Shown one piece after another: positions 47,059 through 57,073 of a stretch of DNA of 62,953 nt (position 1 is its first letter; every line of letters begins with the position of its first letter). The position numbers were made by a program, and so were the translations under genes. A model generated the notes under the pieces. It was not told the DNA's origin. It was given only the letters and a program-made list of their open reading frames with translations, and made no database searches. Location: assembly GCF_000764665.1 (NCBI RefSeq), contig NZ_JRGM01000146.1:1-62953 (forward strand), in the 5' to 3' direction. Source of the DNA: Aeromonas lacus. Lineage in GTDB: Bacteria > Pseudomonadota > Gammaproteobacteria > Enterobacterales > Aeromonadaceae.

Positions 47059-47143
47059 TGGTGGAGGGAGAAGGATTCGAACCTTCGAAGGCAGAGCCGT
47101 CAGATTTACAGTCTGATCCCTTTGGCCGCTCGGGAACCCCTCC
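47059..47143 (-). tRNA. tRNA-Tyr (GTA), copy 1
   Basis: First of three identical tRNA-Tyr genes, immediately downstream of a stringent-type promoter. Class II cloverleaf, GTA anticodon, encoded CCA. Confidence 0.97.
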
Positions 47144-47158
47144 CCAAGTGCGAGGCGC

Positions 47159-47186
47159 ATACTAACAGATCTTCGCTCTTTGTGAA
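47159..47186 (-). promoter_or_regulatory. tyrT-like promoter of the tRNA-Tyr array
   Basis: On the minus strand: -35 TTCACA, 16-bp spacer, -10 TAGTAT, then discriminator GCGCCTCGC. The E. coli tyrT promoter has the same 16-bp spacer and a GCGCC-type discriminator, the basis of its stringent control. Confidence 0.8.
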
Positions 47187-47348
47187 CCCCTTGAAGCGTT
47201 TCTGGCAGCAAAAAATGACTGTTCGTCGATTTTTTGATACATCGTGCTCAAAATTCAGACTTATCAGCAAGTTGTGCGCTGCTTTTCTATGCAGTCCCGT
47301 TGCCTGCTCTGGTCGAAAAATTCAGAATTCGTTGAGGGACAGACAAAA

Positions 47349-47370
47349 AGACCGCCGGATGTGGCGGTCT
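47349..47370 (-). terminator. terminator of astB
   Basis: An 8-bp stem AGACCGCC / GGCGGTCT with a GGATGT loop, followed on the minus strand by TTTTTGTCT, 34 bases past the astB stop. Confidence 0.85.
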
Positions 47371-47403
47371 GTTGCTGAATTGATCTTGTGCCAAACGCGA
47401 TGA

Positions 47404-48741
47404 TCAGCGCTGGAACGGGTAAATGGATCCCAGTTTCAGGATCTGGGTCAGTTCGTCCAGTGCACTGCGAGACTCCTGCACCAGGGTCGGATCACGCAAG
47501 TCATCCAGGGTCAGGCGGTCGCGATAGTGGCGATCGACCCAGCCATCGAGGCGGGCGAACTGACTGTCGTTGATAAGGCAGGACTGATTGACCGCCGCGA
47601 GTTCGGCATCGTTCATGGCGACCCGCAGCCGCAGGCAGGCGGGGCCGCCGCCATTACGCATGCTCTGCTTCACGTCCATGTAGTGAACGGCCTTGATCGG
47701 CGTGTTCATGGTCAGCAGCTTGTTCAGGTACGCCGATACCGCCGGATTGTCGCGGCATTCGGTAGGGGCGATGATCGCCATCTCGCCATTGGGCAGGGTG
47801 AGGATCTGGGTGTTGAACAGATAGGATTTCACCGCATCCAGCACCGATACCTCGGCGGTCGGCACCTCGATAAAGTGCAGCTCCCCTTCGCCAAACTTGG
47901 TCTGCACCTCGGCCAGCGCCTGTGCGGTGTTGAGAAATGCCTGCTGGTGGAAGAAGAGCACGTTCTGGTTACCCACCGCGATCACGTCGTTGTGGAATAC
48001 CCCCTGATCGATCACCTCCGGATTTTGCTGGATAAAGACCACGCTCTCCTCATCAAGACCATGCAGGCGGGCGATGGCCTGACTCGCTTCCAGAGTCTGG
48101 CGGGCCGGATAGCGCTTTGGTACCGGGCGGGAGAGATCAAAGGCGCTGCGACCATAGACGAACAGCTCGACTCCCGCTTCGCCATAGGCACGGCAGAGCC
48201 GGGTGTGGTTGGCCGCCCCCTCATCGCCGAAGTGATCGTTCTCAGGCAGGTGAAGGTGGTGGCTGAAGTGGCGTTCGTTATTGAACACGGCACGCAGGAT
48301 ACGACCGGTGACATCCGGCTCGAGGGAGCGGTGAAATTTGTTGGTCAGGTTGGCGGGGGTGAAGTGAATGCGTCCATCCTGAGTATCGGCACTCGGGGAG
48401 ACGGTGGCAGCGTTGGCGGTCCACATACTGGAGGCCGAGTAGCAGGCCGCCAGTACGGCAGGTGCCTGTTTGGCGGCCTGCTCCAGCACCCGGGCATCGC
48501 TGCCGGTAAAGCCGAGGCGGCGCAGGGTTGCAAGGTCAGGGCGCTCTTGTGGCGCCAGCACTCCCTGGGTCATGCCGAGCTCGGTCAGCGCCTTCATCTT
48601 GCGCAGCCCCTGCTTGGCTGCCTCTTTCGGGTTGGAGGCTTCCTGGGCGTTGTTCTGGGAGGCGACGTTGCCGTAGGAGAGACCGGCGTAGTTGTGGGTC
48701 GGGCCGACCAGTCCGTCGAAATTGACCTCGAAGTGCTTCAT
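47404..48741 (-). CDS. astB: N-succinylarginine dihydrolase
   Basis: A 445-residue enzyme of the guanidino-group-modifying superfamily. It converts N2-succinylarginine to succinylornithine, ammonia and CO2, step 2 of the AST arginine-degradation pathway. Signatures are [33 protein letters not shown], and [16 protein letters not shown] with the nucleophilic cysteine. The ATG at 48739-48741 follows AGGA and gives the family N-terminus; the longer frame adds 24 unlikely residues. It stands alone: none of astA, C, D or E is in the window. Confidence 0.95.
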   Translation of the reverse strand: MKHFEVNFDGLVGPTHNYAGLSYGNVASQNNAQEASNPKEAAKQGLRKMKALTELGMTQGVLAPQERPDLATLRRLGFTGSDARVLEQAAKQAPAVLAACYSASSMWTANAATVSPSADTQDGRIHFTPANLTNKFHRSLEPDVTGRILRAVFNNERHFSHHLHLPENDHFGDEGAANHTRLCRAYGEAGVELFVYGRSAFDLSRPVPKRYPARQTLEASQAIARLHGLDEESVVFIQQNPEVIDQGVFHNDVIAVGNQNVLFFHQQAFLNTAQALAEVQTKFGEGELHFIEVPTAEVSVLDAVKSYLFNTQILTLPNGEMAIIAPTECRDNPAVSAYLNKLLTMNTPIKAVHYMDVKQSMRNGGGPACLRLRVAMNDAELAAVNQSCLINDSQFARLDGWVDRHYRDRLTLDDLRDPTLVQESRSALDELTQILKLGSIYPFQR

Positions 48742-49085
48742 TGAGTACATCCTTTCGATTTTTATGATGGGTAGCGGATTCCTTCCGCGCACAATGCGTC
48801 GGGGTGGAGCCATTATAAAGAGATTTTATGTTTTTGTAACAAGCCGGTAACCAGCAGACGTTTTTATGTCGTTTCCGATATAAAAAGAGGGGCCGTATGG
48901 CAGAAAAATGAAAAAGCGGTTGCACCCGACGCTGACCCTTCGCATTAATAAATAAAGAAGCAGCGCGGTAGGGGCTGGTCAGGCAAATTGAGTCACAAGA
49001 TTGCTTTTTCCCGCCAAATCTCTTATACAGCCCCACAAAACCGCACACCAACCCCGTCGGGTGCAATGAGGATAATAGTTACAGC
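48742..49085. other. astB/topA divergent control region
   Basis: 344 gene-free bases serving both genes. A possible topA promoter is TTGCTT (49001-49006), 17-bp spacer, TATACA (49024-49029). AT-rich DNA at 48815-48900 is probably the astB control side, but I could not assign a clear operator. Confidence 0.4.
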
Positions 49086-51707
49086 ATGGGCAAATCACTG
49101 GTCATAGTGGAGTCTCCGGCCAAGGCCAAGACCATCAACAAATATCTGGGCAAGGACTACGTGGTGAAATCCAGCGTGGGTCATGTTCGCGATCTGCCCA
49201 CCAGCGGCAGCGGCAGCACAGAGCCCAAGAAACCCGTCATTCGCGGCATAAAGTTGAGCGAAACCGAAAAGGCAGCCAAGGAGCGCAAAGCTCTGTTTGC
49301 CCGGATGGGGATCAACCCGACCGCGGGCTGGCAGGCCAACTACCAGATTTTGCCCGGCAAGGAGAAGGTGGTCAGCGAGTTGCAGAGTCTGGCCGAAAAG
49401 GCTGACACCATCTATCTCGCAACTGACTTGGATAGAGAAGGGGAAGCGATCGCCTGGCACCTGCGCGAGATCATCGGTGGCGACGAGAGCCGCTACAAAC
49501 GTGTGGTGTTCAACGAGATCACCAAAACCGCCATCAAGGAGGCGTTTGCCCAGCCCTCCGAGCTCAACATTGACCGCGTCAATGCCCAGCAGGCTCGTCG
49601 TTTCCTCGACCGCGTCGTAGGCTACATGGTCTCTCCGCTGCTGTGGAAAAAGCTGGCTCGCGGCCTCTCTGCAGGTCGGGTACAGTCCGTCGCGGTGCGT
49701 CTGATCGTCGATAAAGAGCGCGAAATCAAGGCGTTCGTGCCGGTCGAGTTCTGGGATCTCAACGCCGACCTGCTGACCGCCGAGAAGAGCGAGCTGCGGA
49801 TGGAGGTGGTCAGCCGCAACGGCGCTGACTTCAAGCCGGTAACCCAGGCCGAGACCTTCGCCGCCGTCGCAGCCTTGGAAGGGGTCGACTACAAGGTCGT
49901 TAACCGGGAAGACAAGCCGACTGGCTCCAAGCCGTCTGCCCCCTTCATCACTTCAACCCTGCAGCAGGCAGCCTCTACCCGGCTGAGCTTCGGGGTCAAG
50001 AAGACCATGATGATGGCCCAGCGTCTCTATGAAGCGGGTTACATCACCTATATGCGTACCGACTCGACCAACCTCAGCAAAGAGGCGGTCGAGGCGGTGC
50101 GGGAATATATCGGCGAGCAGTATGGCGCCGCCTACCTGCCGGCCGAGCCTAACCTCTACGGTGCCAAGGCCAATGCCCAGGAAGCGCACGAGGCGATCCG
50201 CCCATCCAGCGTGTTGGTGACTGCCGAGATGCTGGAAGGGATGGAGCCGGATGCCATGCGTCTCTACGACCTTATCTGGTGTCAGTTTGTCGCCTGCCAG
50301 ATGACGCCAGCTCAGTACGACTCCTCCACCCTGACCGTCAAGGCAGGTGAGTTCGAGCTCAAGGCCCGTGGTCGTACCCTGCGTTTTGCCGGTTGGACCA
50401 AGGCGCTGCCGCCGATGGGTCGCAAGGGTGAAGATACCCAGCTGCCGGCGGTAACTGTCGGCGAGGTTCTGAAACTGCTCAAGCTGGATCCGCGCCAGCA
50501 CTTCACCAAGCCGCCCGCACGCTTTACTGAAGCGGCGCTGGTGCGCGAGCTGGAAAAACGCGGCATTGGCCGTCCCTCTACCTACGCCTCCATCATCTCC
50601 ACTATCGTCGATCGCGGCTATGTGCGAGTCGATAGCCGTCGTTTCTTCGCCGAGAAGATGGGCGAGATCGTCACCGACCGTCTGGTCGAGAACTTCGTCG
50701 AGCTGATGAACTACGAGTTCACCGCCAAGATGGAAGACAAGCTCGATGGCATTGCCGAAGGGAGCCTCGAGTGGAAGAAGGTGCTGGATGCCTTCTACGC
50801 CGAGTTTACCCATGAGCTGGAGAAAGCGGACAAGGCGCCGGAAGAGGGCGGCATGCGTGCCAACCAGATGGTGCTGACCGATATCGATTGCCCTGATTGC
50901 GGTCGCAAGATGGGTATCCGTACCGCCACCACCGGTGTCTTCCTTGGCTGCTCCGGTTATGCCCTGCCGCCGAAAGAGCGCTGCAAGAAGACCATCAACC
51001 TGGTCTCTGCCGACGAATTCGTCTCCGCCACTGATGGCGAAGAGGCGGAAACCGAGGCGCTGCGTGCCAAGCATCGCTGTGGCGTGTGCGGCACCGCGAT
51101 GGATGCCTACATCATCGACGACAGCCGCAAGCTGCACGTCTGTGGTCGCAACCCCGATTGCGATGGCTATGAAATTGAAAAAGGCCAGTTCAAGCTCAAG
51201 GGCTACGAAGGGCCGAGCATCGAGTGTGACCGCTGCGGCAGCGAGATGCAGCTCAAAAACGGCCGTTTCGGCAAGTACATGGGCTGCACCAACGAGACCT
51301 GCAAGAACACCCGCAAGATCCTGAAAAACGGTGACATCGCGCCGCCGAAAGAGGATCCTGTACCGCTGCCTGAGCTCAAGTGCACCCAGTCCGATGCCCA
51401 CTTCGTTCTGCGTGACGGGGCTGCCGGTCTGTTCCTGGCTGCCAGCAACTTCCCCAAATCGCGCGAGACCCGCGCGCCGCTGGTGGAGGAGCTCAAGCGC
51501 TTCAAGGATCGCATCTCGGCCAAGCACAAGTATCTGGCGGGGGCCCCGCTCACCGACCCGGATGGCAACCCGGCCATCGTGCGCTTCAGTCGCAAGACCA
51601 AGGAGCAGTACGTGATGACCGAGGTCAACGGCAAGGCGACCGGCTGGACCGCTCACTACGATAACGGCACCTGGCAAGAGAGTTTGCCAAAGGCGAAGAA
51701 AGCCTGA
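49086..51707 (+). CDS. topA: DNA topoisomerase I
   Basis: An 873-residue type IA topoisomerase that relaxes negative supercoils. The Toprim domain starts [19 protein letters not shown], with the acidic triad in [15 protein letters not shown]. The catalytic tyrosine is Tyr322 in [13 protein letters not shown]. The C-terminus has three zinc-ribbon repeats (CPDCGRKM...GCSGY...C, CGVCGTAM...C...C, CDRCGSEM...GCTNETC), then a basic tail, as in E. coli (865 residues). Ends at a strong terminator. Confidence 0.97.
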   Translation: MGKSLVIVESPAKAKTINKYLGKDYVVKSSVGHVRDLPTSGSGSTEPKKPVIRGIKLSETEKAAKERKALFARMGINPTAGWQANYQILPGKEKVVSELQSLAEKADTIYLATDLDREGEAIAWHLREIIGGDESRYKRVVFNEITKTAIKEAFAQPSELNIDRVNAQQARRFLDRVVGYMVSPLLWKKLARGLSAGRVQSVAVRLIVDKEREIKAFVPVEFWDLNADLLTAEKSELRMEVVSRNGADFKPVTQAETFAAVAALEGVDYKVVNREDKPTGSKPSAPFITSTLQQAASTRLSFGVKKTMMMAQRLYEAGYITYMRTDSTNLSKEAVEAVREYIGEQYGAAYLPAEPNLYGAKANAQEAHEAIRPSSVLVTAEMLEGMEPDAMRLYDLIWCQFVACQMTPAQYDSSTLTVKAGEFELKARGRTLRFAGWTKALPPMGRKGEDTQLPAVTVGEVLKLLKLDPRQHFTKPPARFTEAALVRELEKRGIGRPSTYASIISTIVDRGYVRVDSRRFFAEKMGEIVTDRLVENFVELMNYEFTAKMEDKLDGIAEGSLEWKKVLDAFYAEFTHELEKADKAPEEGGMRANQMVLTDIDCPDCGRKMGIRTATTGVFLGCSGYALPPKERCKKTINLVSADEFVSATDGEEAETEALRAKHRCGVCGTAMDAYIIDDSRKLHVCGRNPDCDGYEIEKGQFKLKGYEGPSIECDRCGSEMQLKNGRFGKYMGCTNETCKNTRKILKNGDIAPPKEDPVPLPELKCTQSDAHFVLRDGAAGLFLAASNFPKSRETRAPLVEELKRFKDRISAKHKYLAGAPLTDPDGNPAIVRFSRKTKEQYVMTEVNGKATGWTAHYDNGTWQESLPKAKKA

Positions 51708-51711
51708 TGAG

Positions 51712-51738
51712 AAAGAGGCCCCGACAAGGGGCCTCTTT
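51712..51738 (+). terminator. terminator of topA
   Basis: An 11-bp stem AAAGAGGCCCC / GGGGCCTCTTT with a GACAA loop, 5 bases past the topA stop. Confidence 0.9.
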
Positions 51739-51804
51739 GCTTGTTGAGCAGCATATACTGAGTACCAGCTGCAAGGAGTGCAGTGTTGTAACAGGGAGGT
51801 GGTG

Positions 51805-51969
51805 ATGGAGATACACGAGATCCGGCCGGGCATGAGCTGCATGACCCGTGAAGGGGCGGCCTATGTGTTGGAAGTGGACCGGCAGAGCTTGCTGGTGCTG
51901 TTGCAGCGCGAAGATGAAACCATTCCGGTGCAGGTTCGCAGCGACGAGATCCTGGCACCGCTGGAGTAA
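51805..51969 (+). CDS. small unknown protein, 54 residues
   Basis: I do not recognise this protein. It is acidic and starts MEIHEIRPGMSCMTREGAAY. It appears to be a single small beta-barrel-like unit (alternating hydrophobics in YVLEVDRQSLLVLL and IPVQVRSDEILAPLE). It has a strong ribosome site (GGGAGG six bases before the ATG) and sits in its own unit between the topA terminator and the convergent Atl gene. The good ribosome site and codon pattern argue it is real. Confidence 0.65.
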   Translation: MEIHEIRPGMSCMTREGAAYVLEVDRQSLLVLLQREDETIPVQVRSDEILAPLE

Positions 51970-52009
51970 GCGTCAGGCCAACAATCACCACTTCAGGTGA
52001 AGAACAACA

Positions 52010-52390
52010 TTAAAACGGCAGTAAAAACAGCAGCTCGGCCAGGTCGGGCTGCCACTGCCAATCCCGCATTCTGACTCGCCCGCCAATCACGGCAACCCCC
52101 TCCTCCTGCAACAAGCCGACCTGGGTGGCAAATCCCTCTGACCCTTTGGGCAACGAAATGGTACCGGCAGCGCCCAGCACCCGATGCCAGGGCAGCATCT
52201 TGTTGGTCTCCCGCAGTACCTTGCCTACCAGCCTTGCCCGCCCGGGCAGACCCGCCAGATCGGCTACCTGACCGTAGCTGGCTACCTTGCCTGCAGGAAT
52301 CAGCGCGATGATCGCCTCGATTCTGGCCACTTTTTCATGGGAGGGGTGATACATGGAGAGTCTGCTGTTGCCGTTGAGTGGATGGGTCAT
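52010..52390 (-). CDS. alkyltransferase-like protein (Atl/YbaZ type)
   Basis: A 126-residue homologue of O6-alkylguanine-DNA alkyltransferase in which the acceptor cysteine motif PCHR is replaced by PWHR (Trp68 in NKMLPWHRVLG). The DNA-binding helix-turn-helix (VASYGQVADLAGLPGRARLV) with its arginine finger is kept. Atl proteins bind O6-alkylguanine without repairing it and hand the lesion to nucleotide excision repair. The ATG at 52388-52390 follows GAGAAG. Confidence 0.93.
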   Translation of the reverse strand: MTHPLNGNSRLSMYHPSHEKVARIEAIIALIPAGKVASYGQVADLAGLPGRARLVGKVLRETNKMLPWHRVLGAAGTISLPKGSEGFATQVGLLQEEGVAVIGGRVRMRDWQWQPDLAELLFLLPF

Positions 52391-52477
52391 TGTGGCTTCT
52401 CGGCGGGGCCGGGAGCAAGGCGTGGGAGAGGTTGGAACATCTGATATCAGGGGATGGTGGGGGCCTAAATGAAAAAA

Positions 52478-52495
52478 GGCGGCCTGAGGGCCGCC
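52478..52495 (-). terminator. terminator of the chitobiose operon
   Basis: A 7-bp GC stem GGCGGCC / GGCCGCC with a TGAG loop, followed on the minus strand by six T residues, 16 bases past the hexosaminidase stop. Confidence 0.88.
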
Positions 52496-52510
52496 AAAGT
52501 AAAGACAACA

Positions 52511-54376
52511 TTACCTCTGTGGCATCCGGTAGCGCACCTGCAGTTGGTCGAGGATCTGCAGCTGGCCGGGCAGCCGGGCGGCGAAGTGCTCCCACCCCTT
52601 GCGGGCAGGAGTGCTCCAGGCCACCTCGGCCGTGGCCAGCATGCGCGGGAACAACATGTAGTCGAGACGATCGCGCGAGATGATCAATTCTGACCACAAG
52701 GGGCTCAGCACCCCGAGGATGTTATCGCTGGCATGGAAATCGGCTGGGGCAGGGTCGCACGAGTAGATCTGCTCCAGATTGAGGGTTCCCGCCCAGTAGA
52801 GGCCGGGTTCGTGAATATCGGCGCTCCAGGCGAGATCCAGATAGAGGAACTGGGCGGGCGCCATCACCACCGGATAACCGGCCGCGGCAGCGTCCAGCCC
52901 CGCCTGAAAGCTGGTCCAGGCGCAGATTGCCGCTTTGCGGCTCACCTTGTCGCCATGCAGGATCTCCTCCCAGCCAATCATCTGTTTACCCCTAGCGGCC
53001 AGATAGCGCTGGCAGTGGCGCAGCAGATGGCCCTGCAGTTCGCGGCAGTCGGCGTATCCCTGCTCAATCATCAGCTGCTGGCAGGCGGGGCTATCGGTCC
53101 AGACACCGCTCGGGACTTCATCTCCCCCCATATGGATCTGGGAGCCGGGGAAGAGCTCGCATACCTCGTCCAGCACCGCTTCCAGAAAACGGTAGGTGCC
53201 GGGGAGGGCGGGGTTGAGCACGTTGTCGTCAAAGTGCTGCACCGAGCGGTAGCGGGAGCGATCAGCCTCCTCCACCAGCAGTTCCGGCAGCGCCTTGATG
53301 GCGGCGTGGCAATGACCAGGGATGTCGATTTCGGGGATGATGGTAATGCCAAGCCCTTCGGCATAGGCCATCAGCTCGCGCACCTCGCTCTGGGTGTAGT
53401 AGCCACCGTAGGGGTTGGGGCCGCCGCTCAGTTGCGGATCTATGGCCAGGTCATGGCCGCGCCAGGCACCCACGGTGGTAAGCTCGGGGAAGGCGTTGAT
53501 CTCGAGGCGCCACCCCTCGTCATCGGTCAGATGCCAGTGGAAGCGGTTGAACTTGTAGAGGCTCATCAGCTTGAGCAGCCGCTTGATGGTCGCCGTGCTG
53601 TGAAAGTGGCGGGCGCAGTCGAGAAAAATGGCGCGAAAGCCAAAGCGGGGAGTGTCCTCCAGCGTCAGACAGGGGAGGCTCTCCCCGTGCTGCAGATACC
53701 ACTGGGCCAGCGTGACCAGAGCGTGACGCCAGCCACTCTCGCCCGCAGCGGCGATCACTATCTCCTCTTCGGTGATGGTGAGCCGGTAAGCTTCGGGGGC
53801 CAGAGCTGTCTCAACCAGTCTGATCTCTGCGTCATGATCCTGCTCCAGTGTCAGCGATGTGAGCTCGTTGAAATGGCCAAGCAAGCCGCTGATATCGCGG
53901 ACGGCGCTCACATGGGCCCGCTCTGCGAGGCGAAAATATCCCTCCTGCAGCACCAGATGAGCTGGCTGCGGCACTATGCCGGGCTGCGGTTCGACGTCCG
54001 GCAGGTCTGGTTTGCGGGCGGGGGGGGTCTCCAGCCCCAGCTCCTCTGCGGCCAGGGTCACCGGCAGCAGCTGGGGGACAGTGGTGGCTTCGGGCAGGCT
54101 CAGGAAGAAGCCCTGCGGCATGTCGGAGAGCTTCTTGATGGGGGTCTGGCGGCAGCAAAACTGGATCTCGTTGCTGCCAGCCTGCGGTATCAGCACCTTG
54201 TAGCTGCCGCTCTGGCGCTCAAGCTCGCCTCCTTGCAGCGATTCCGGGTCGATATGGCGTGCCAGACAGAAGTGCAGCTTCCACGCCTCCGCCGGCAGAT
54301 TGAACAGGGTGAAGGCAAACCAGACATCCTCGCCGTCACGTCGGGTGACCCGGGAGTGGATCAGGGGTGTAGACAT
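52511..54376 (-). CDS. GH20 beta-N-acetylhexosaminidase, cytoplasmic
   Basis: A 621-residue enzyme that would split chitobiose into GlcNAc. An N-terminal domain (1 to about 230) precedes the GH20 TIM barrel, with the entrance motif FRAIFLDCARHFHSTATIKR and the catalytic Asp419-Glu420 pair in IHMGGDEVPSG. WHLTDDEGWR and IPEIDIPGHCHA also fit. No signal peptide, so it acts on substrate imported by the co-transcribed ABC transporter. Last gene of the operon; its start overlaps the kinase gene by 16 bp. Confidence 0.93.
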   Translation of the reverse strand: MSTPLIHSRVTRRDGEDVWFAFTLFNLPAEAWKLHFCLARHIDPESLQGGELERQSGSYKVLIPQAGSNEIQFCCRQTPIKKLSDMPQGFFLSLPEATTVPQLLPVTLAAEELGLETPPARKPDLPDVEPQPGIVPQPAHLVLQEGYFRLAERAHVSAVRDISGLLGHFNELTSLTLEQDHDAEIRLVETALAPEAYRLTITEEEIVIAAAGESGWRHALVTLAQWYLQHGESLPCLTLEDTPRFGFRAIFLDCARHFHSTATIKRLLKLMSLYKFNRFHWHLTDDEGWRLEINAFPELTTVGAWRGHDLAIDPQLSGGPNPYGGYYTQSEVRELMAYAEGLGITIIPEIDIPGHCHAAIKALPELLVEEADRSRYRSVQHFDDNVLNPALPGTYRFLEAVLDEVCELFPGSQIHMGGDEVPSGVWTDSPACQQLMIEQGYADCRELQGHLLRHCQRYLAARGKQMIGWEEILHGDKVSRKAAICAWTSFQAGLDAAAAGYPVVMAPAQFLYLDLAWSADIHEPGLYWAGTLNLEQIYSCDPAPADFHASDNILGVLSPLWSELIISRDRLDYMLFPRMLATAEVAWSTPARKGWEHFAARLPGQLQILDQLQVRYRMPQR

Positions 54377-55233
54377 GGATAATCCTCTGATTGGGCAAAC
54401 AGGATGGCTCCATCGAGCGCATCGCTTCTGGGGGCCACAAGGTTCAGCTCGCCAAGGCGTGGAGCCAGGCGGGTGCCGATACCGCCCAGCAGGGCGATCT
54501 CGGCGGCACCCAGCGACTTCATTCCCTCCAGCAGGGTGGTGAGCTGGGCGCAGGTCTCATCCAGTAGCTGGTTGGCGAGCTCGTCGCCATCGCTGGCCGC
54601 ATCGAACACCCAGGGGGCGAAGCGGCCGTAGTCGGCGGGAATGGCGCGAGCAGCCCAGCGCACTACTTCGGCCTGATCCCGTTTGAAGTGGTCGAGCAAA
54701 CGAATGGCCAGCGTGCTGGGTGGGAGGATGCCATCGTGGCAGAGCAGGGATTGCTGGATGGCGCGTAATCCCAGCCAGGCGCCGCTGCCGAGATCCGAAA
54801 TCGGGAAGCCCCGCCCGGAGCAGGTGCGGATCTGGTGATTCTGATAAACCAGCCCGACCGAACCGGTGCCGGCGATCAGGATGGCTCCCTCCCGGCCACC
54901 AAAGGCGCCGAGGCAGGCGCCGAAGGCATCGGAGGTGAGCTTGACGCTGGCAAAGGGGAAGGGCATCTCGAGCAGGGCGTGATAGCAGTCGGCCAGCTCG
55001 GCGGAGGCGAGCGCCAGCCCGACCCCCATCTGTTGTTCGCACTCTATGCCGAGTCCGGCCGTAAGGCGGGCGCTGGCGATGGCGGCCAGCACATTGGCGT
55101 GAGCGTGAGGGATCCCCAGTTCCAGATTGGATCCGGCAGCGCGCCCTTCGCCGAGCAGCTTGCCGGCCTGATCCCGAATGCGGGCGCGGGTGTGGGTGCC
55201 CCCGCCATCGACCCCGACCCAGTACTCAATCAT
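54361..55233 (-). CDS. BadF/BadG-type N-acetylglucosamine kinase
   Basis: A 290-residue sugar kinase of the ASKHA fold. The phosphate-1 loop is YWVGVDGGGTHTRARIRD, the adenosine-side motif is GAILIAGTGSVGLVYQ, and SGRGFPISDLGSGAWLGLRA is characteristic of GspK-like glucosamine and GlcNAc kinases. It would phosphorylate GlcNAc released by the neighbouring hydrolase. The ATG at 55231-55233 follows GGAGG; a second ATG six codons upstream is less likely. It overlaps both neighbours, so it is translationally coupled. Confidence 0.9.
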   Translation of the reverse strand: MIEYWVGVDGGGTHTRARIRDQAGKLLGEGRAAGSNLELGIPHAHANVLAAIASARLTAGLGIECEQQMGVGLALASAELADCYHALLEMPFPFASVKLTSDAFGACLGAFGGREGAILIAGTGSVGLVYQNHQIRTCSGRGFPISDLGSGAWLGLRAIQQSLLCHDGILPPSTLAIRLLDHFKRDQAEVVRWAARAIPADYGRFAPWVFDAASDGDELANQLLDETCAQLTTLLEGMKSLGAAEIALLGGIGTRLAPRLGELNLVAPRSDALDGAILFAQSEDYPCLHP

Positions 55234-56959
55234 GGTGACCTCCCTGATCATTTCGATCTCTCAGGGCGTTTTGCCAGCTGATGGCCAGGGCAAACCAGGC
55301 GGCGTGGGGGATCCACTGCTCGCCCCAGCGCCAGTTCTGATCCAGTCGCTCTTTGTACTCCTGCGGGATAAAAGCCACCTCATTCTCGTCATCAAACCCT
55401 GAGGTGATGCCGTTGCAGATGCCCCCCTGCGCATTGGGATAACCGGCGGTATAGGCGGGGTTGTTGATGCCGTGGCCCGCCAGCATGCAGGCGTTGAAGG
55501 GGTTTTGCCCCAAGATCCAGTCGAGCTGGTGCTGACCGAAAGTGCGCAGCAACCTGCTCTGCTGGGGCAGTTGTGCTGCGGCGGCAAACGCCATGGCGGC
55601 CAGCGAGGCCAGGCGGGCGTTCTCCCCCTGCCACCAGTAACCGGACTCGTTGTTGTGGGGCATAAAGAAGCTGACGCGTTGCGCTTCATCCACCCCTTTC
55701 ACATATTGGCGGGCGAGGGAGAAGGGGTTGCCCGCCCGGGCGCACAGCGCCAGCTCGGCGGCCAGTGCCTGCTCCACCACGGTTTGTACCCGGGCCTTGT
55801 ATTCCTGATCCGGCTCTACACCTAAATATTCCAGCAGCGCCAGCACCGGCAGACCCGCCTCGGCGGCGTGGTAGTAGGGGCGCGAGCCATCTTCATTGGC
55901 TGACCAGTAGTGACCCAGCTCCGGATGGGGGCGCTGACGGGCGCAGAGCTTGCTGGCGCGGACTCTCGCCTCGGCCAGCCACTCGGAGCCGAAGGTGCGG
56001 GTCAGCTCCACTGCCGCCAGCAGGGCGCAGTAGTCGTCGATGATGTTTTCGACCCCGTCGTCCAGATAGGCGAGGTTGTGCTCGCACAGGTGCTGGTAGC
56101 CGCGTCTGGCTGCCTCGGCGTAGCGGCTGGCATCGAAGTCGCCGCTGACGCTCTCGCGGGCGGCGCGGGCCAGCGCGGCGATGGCCATGCCGCCCCCTTG
56201 CCGGAAACCGGCTTGCCAGTTGGCGGATTTGATCCCCTGCTGGGTAGCGTAGGCGCACAGCTCGCGCTGGGCGGGGTCCTTGCTCCACTTGTCGAACAGG
56301 GTCATGTAGAAGAAGCCCGACTCATCCTGCATCCGGCAGAGGAAATCGGCGCCGTGTAGCGCCTCGTCATTGAGCCGCTTGCAGAGGTTCACTCCGTCGA
56401 TATCGCGGTGCTGGGCCAGCAGTTCCCGGCACTTGAGCAGGGCCCACACCACCATGGGGGTCTGCTGGGGGTTGAGGTAGTTGGCGTAGGAGAGGTGGCT
56501 CAGGTACTTGCTCATGTCGCCGCTGGCATCGAACCAGCCGCCGTGCACATCTTTGTGCTGGTCGGTGCCAAACAGGCGGGCGTTGCGGTCGGCCCGATCG
56601 AAGATACCGCTGGCGCGCTGTCCCTTGAAGTAGTGAATAACGTCCGAGAGGCAGCGGCTGGCCAACAGATCCTGGCCGATGGCAAAGCGGGTGGAGCGGA
56701 CTATGCCTTGGGCAGTGATCGCCTCCAGCCGATAGTGGCCGGGCTCCTTGAAGGCGGAGAAGTCGGCACGCCAGTAAGCGCGGCCCTGCCAGCCGGGGAC
56801 GCTGCCAGCAGCTTGCAGCGGAGTTTCAAACAGGATCTGGCCATCATCAAGGCGTTGCAGCCTGACATAGCCGCCGAGATCAGGGGCGGGGGAGGTTTGC
56901 AACAGGGCGACCTTGTGTCCGTCGCACTCGTAGCCCACCTGATTGATCAAGAGTTCCAT
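55226..56959 (-). CDS. GH9-family exo-glucosaminidase/glucanase-like enzyme, cytoplasmic
   Basis: A 577-residue GH9 protein. An N-terminal Ig-like domain (about 1-95, LLINQVGYECDGHKVALL) precedes an (alpha/alpha)6 barrel. The catalytic-base region is GGWFDASGDMSKYLSH, and the proton donor region ENEVAFIPQEY lies near the C-terminus. It corresponds in place and type to the Vibrio GH9 protein of the chitobiose operon, which acts on short glucosamine or glucose oligosaccharides. No signal peptide. The ATG at 56957-56959 follows AGGAG by ten bases. Confidence 0.87.
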   Translation of the reverse strand: MELLINQVGYECDGHKVALLQTSPAPDLGGYVRLQRLDDGQILFETPLQAAGSVPGWQGRAYWRADFSAFKEPGHYRLEAITAQGIVRSTRFAIGQDLLASRCLSDVIHYFKGQRASGIFDRADRNARLFGTDQHKDVHGGWFDASGDMSKYLSHLSYANYLNPQQTPMVVWALLKCRELLAQHRDIDGVNLCKRLNDEALHGADFLCRMQDESGFFYMTLFDKWSKDPAQRELCAYATQQGIKSANWQAGFRQGGGMAIAALARAARESVSGDFDASRYAEAARRGYQHLCEHNLAYLDDGVENIIDDYCALLAAVELTRTFGSEWLAEARVRASKLCARQRPHPELGHYWSANEDGSRPYYHAAEAGLPVLALLEYLGVEPDQEYKARVQTVVEQALAAELALCARAGNPFSLARQYVKGVDEAQRVSFFMPHNNESGYWWQGENARLASLAAMAFAAAAQLPQQSRLLRTFGQHQLDWILGQNPFNACMLAGHGINNPAYTAGYPNAQGGICNGITSGFDDENEVAFIPQEYKERLDQNWRWGEQWIPHAAWFALAISWQNALRDRNDQGGHHD

Positions 56960-57004
56960 CAAGGTATTACTCCTGTGGTTCACCGCTGGGCGGTGAGGCA
57001 CATC

Positions 57005-57057
57005 ACGGGGCTGTGGCCGCCCCGTATCGAGGCATGGCCGGACTGTGTTGTCCGGCC
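57005..57057 (-). promoter_or_regulatory. two intercistronic hairpins between transporter and enzyme genes
   Basis: ACGGGGC / GCCCCGT (57005-57025) and GGCCGGAC / GTCCGGCC (57036-57057) stand between the last transporter gene and the GH9 gene. Neither has a T-run. They probably tune stability between the transport and catabolic halves of the message (inference). Confidence 0.55.
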
Positions 57058-57073
57058 GGTATTGGGTTCACCT

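Noticed and set aside
46819-47143. Regular repeats with spacers, CRISPR-like at first glance
   Set aside because: The 85-bp repeats fold as tRNA-Tyr with CCA ends; there are only three and no cas genes.
49953-51842. Minus-strand 629-codon open frame
   Set aside because: It lies wholly antisense to topA, whose catalytic and zinc motifs are intact.
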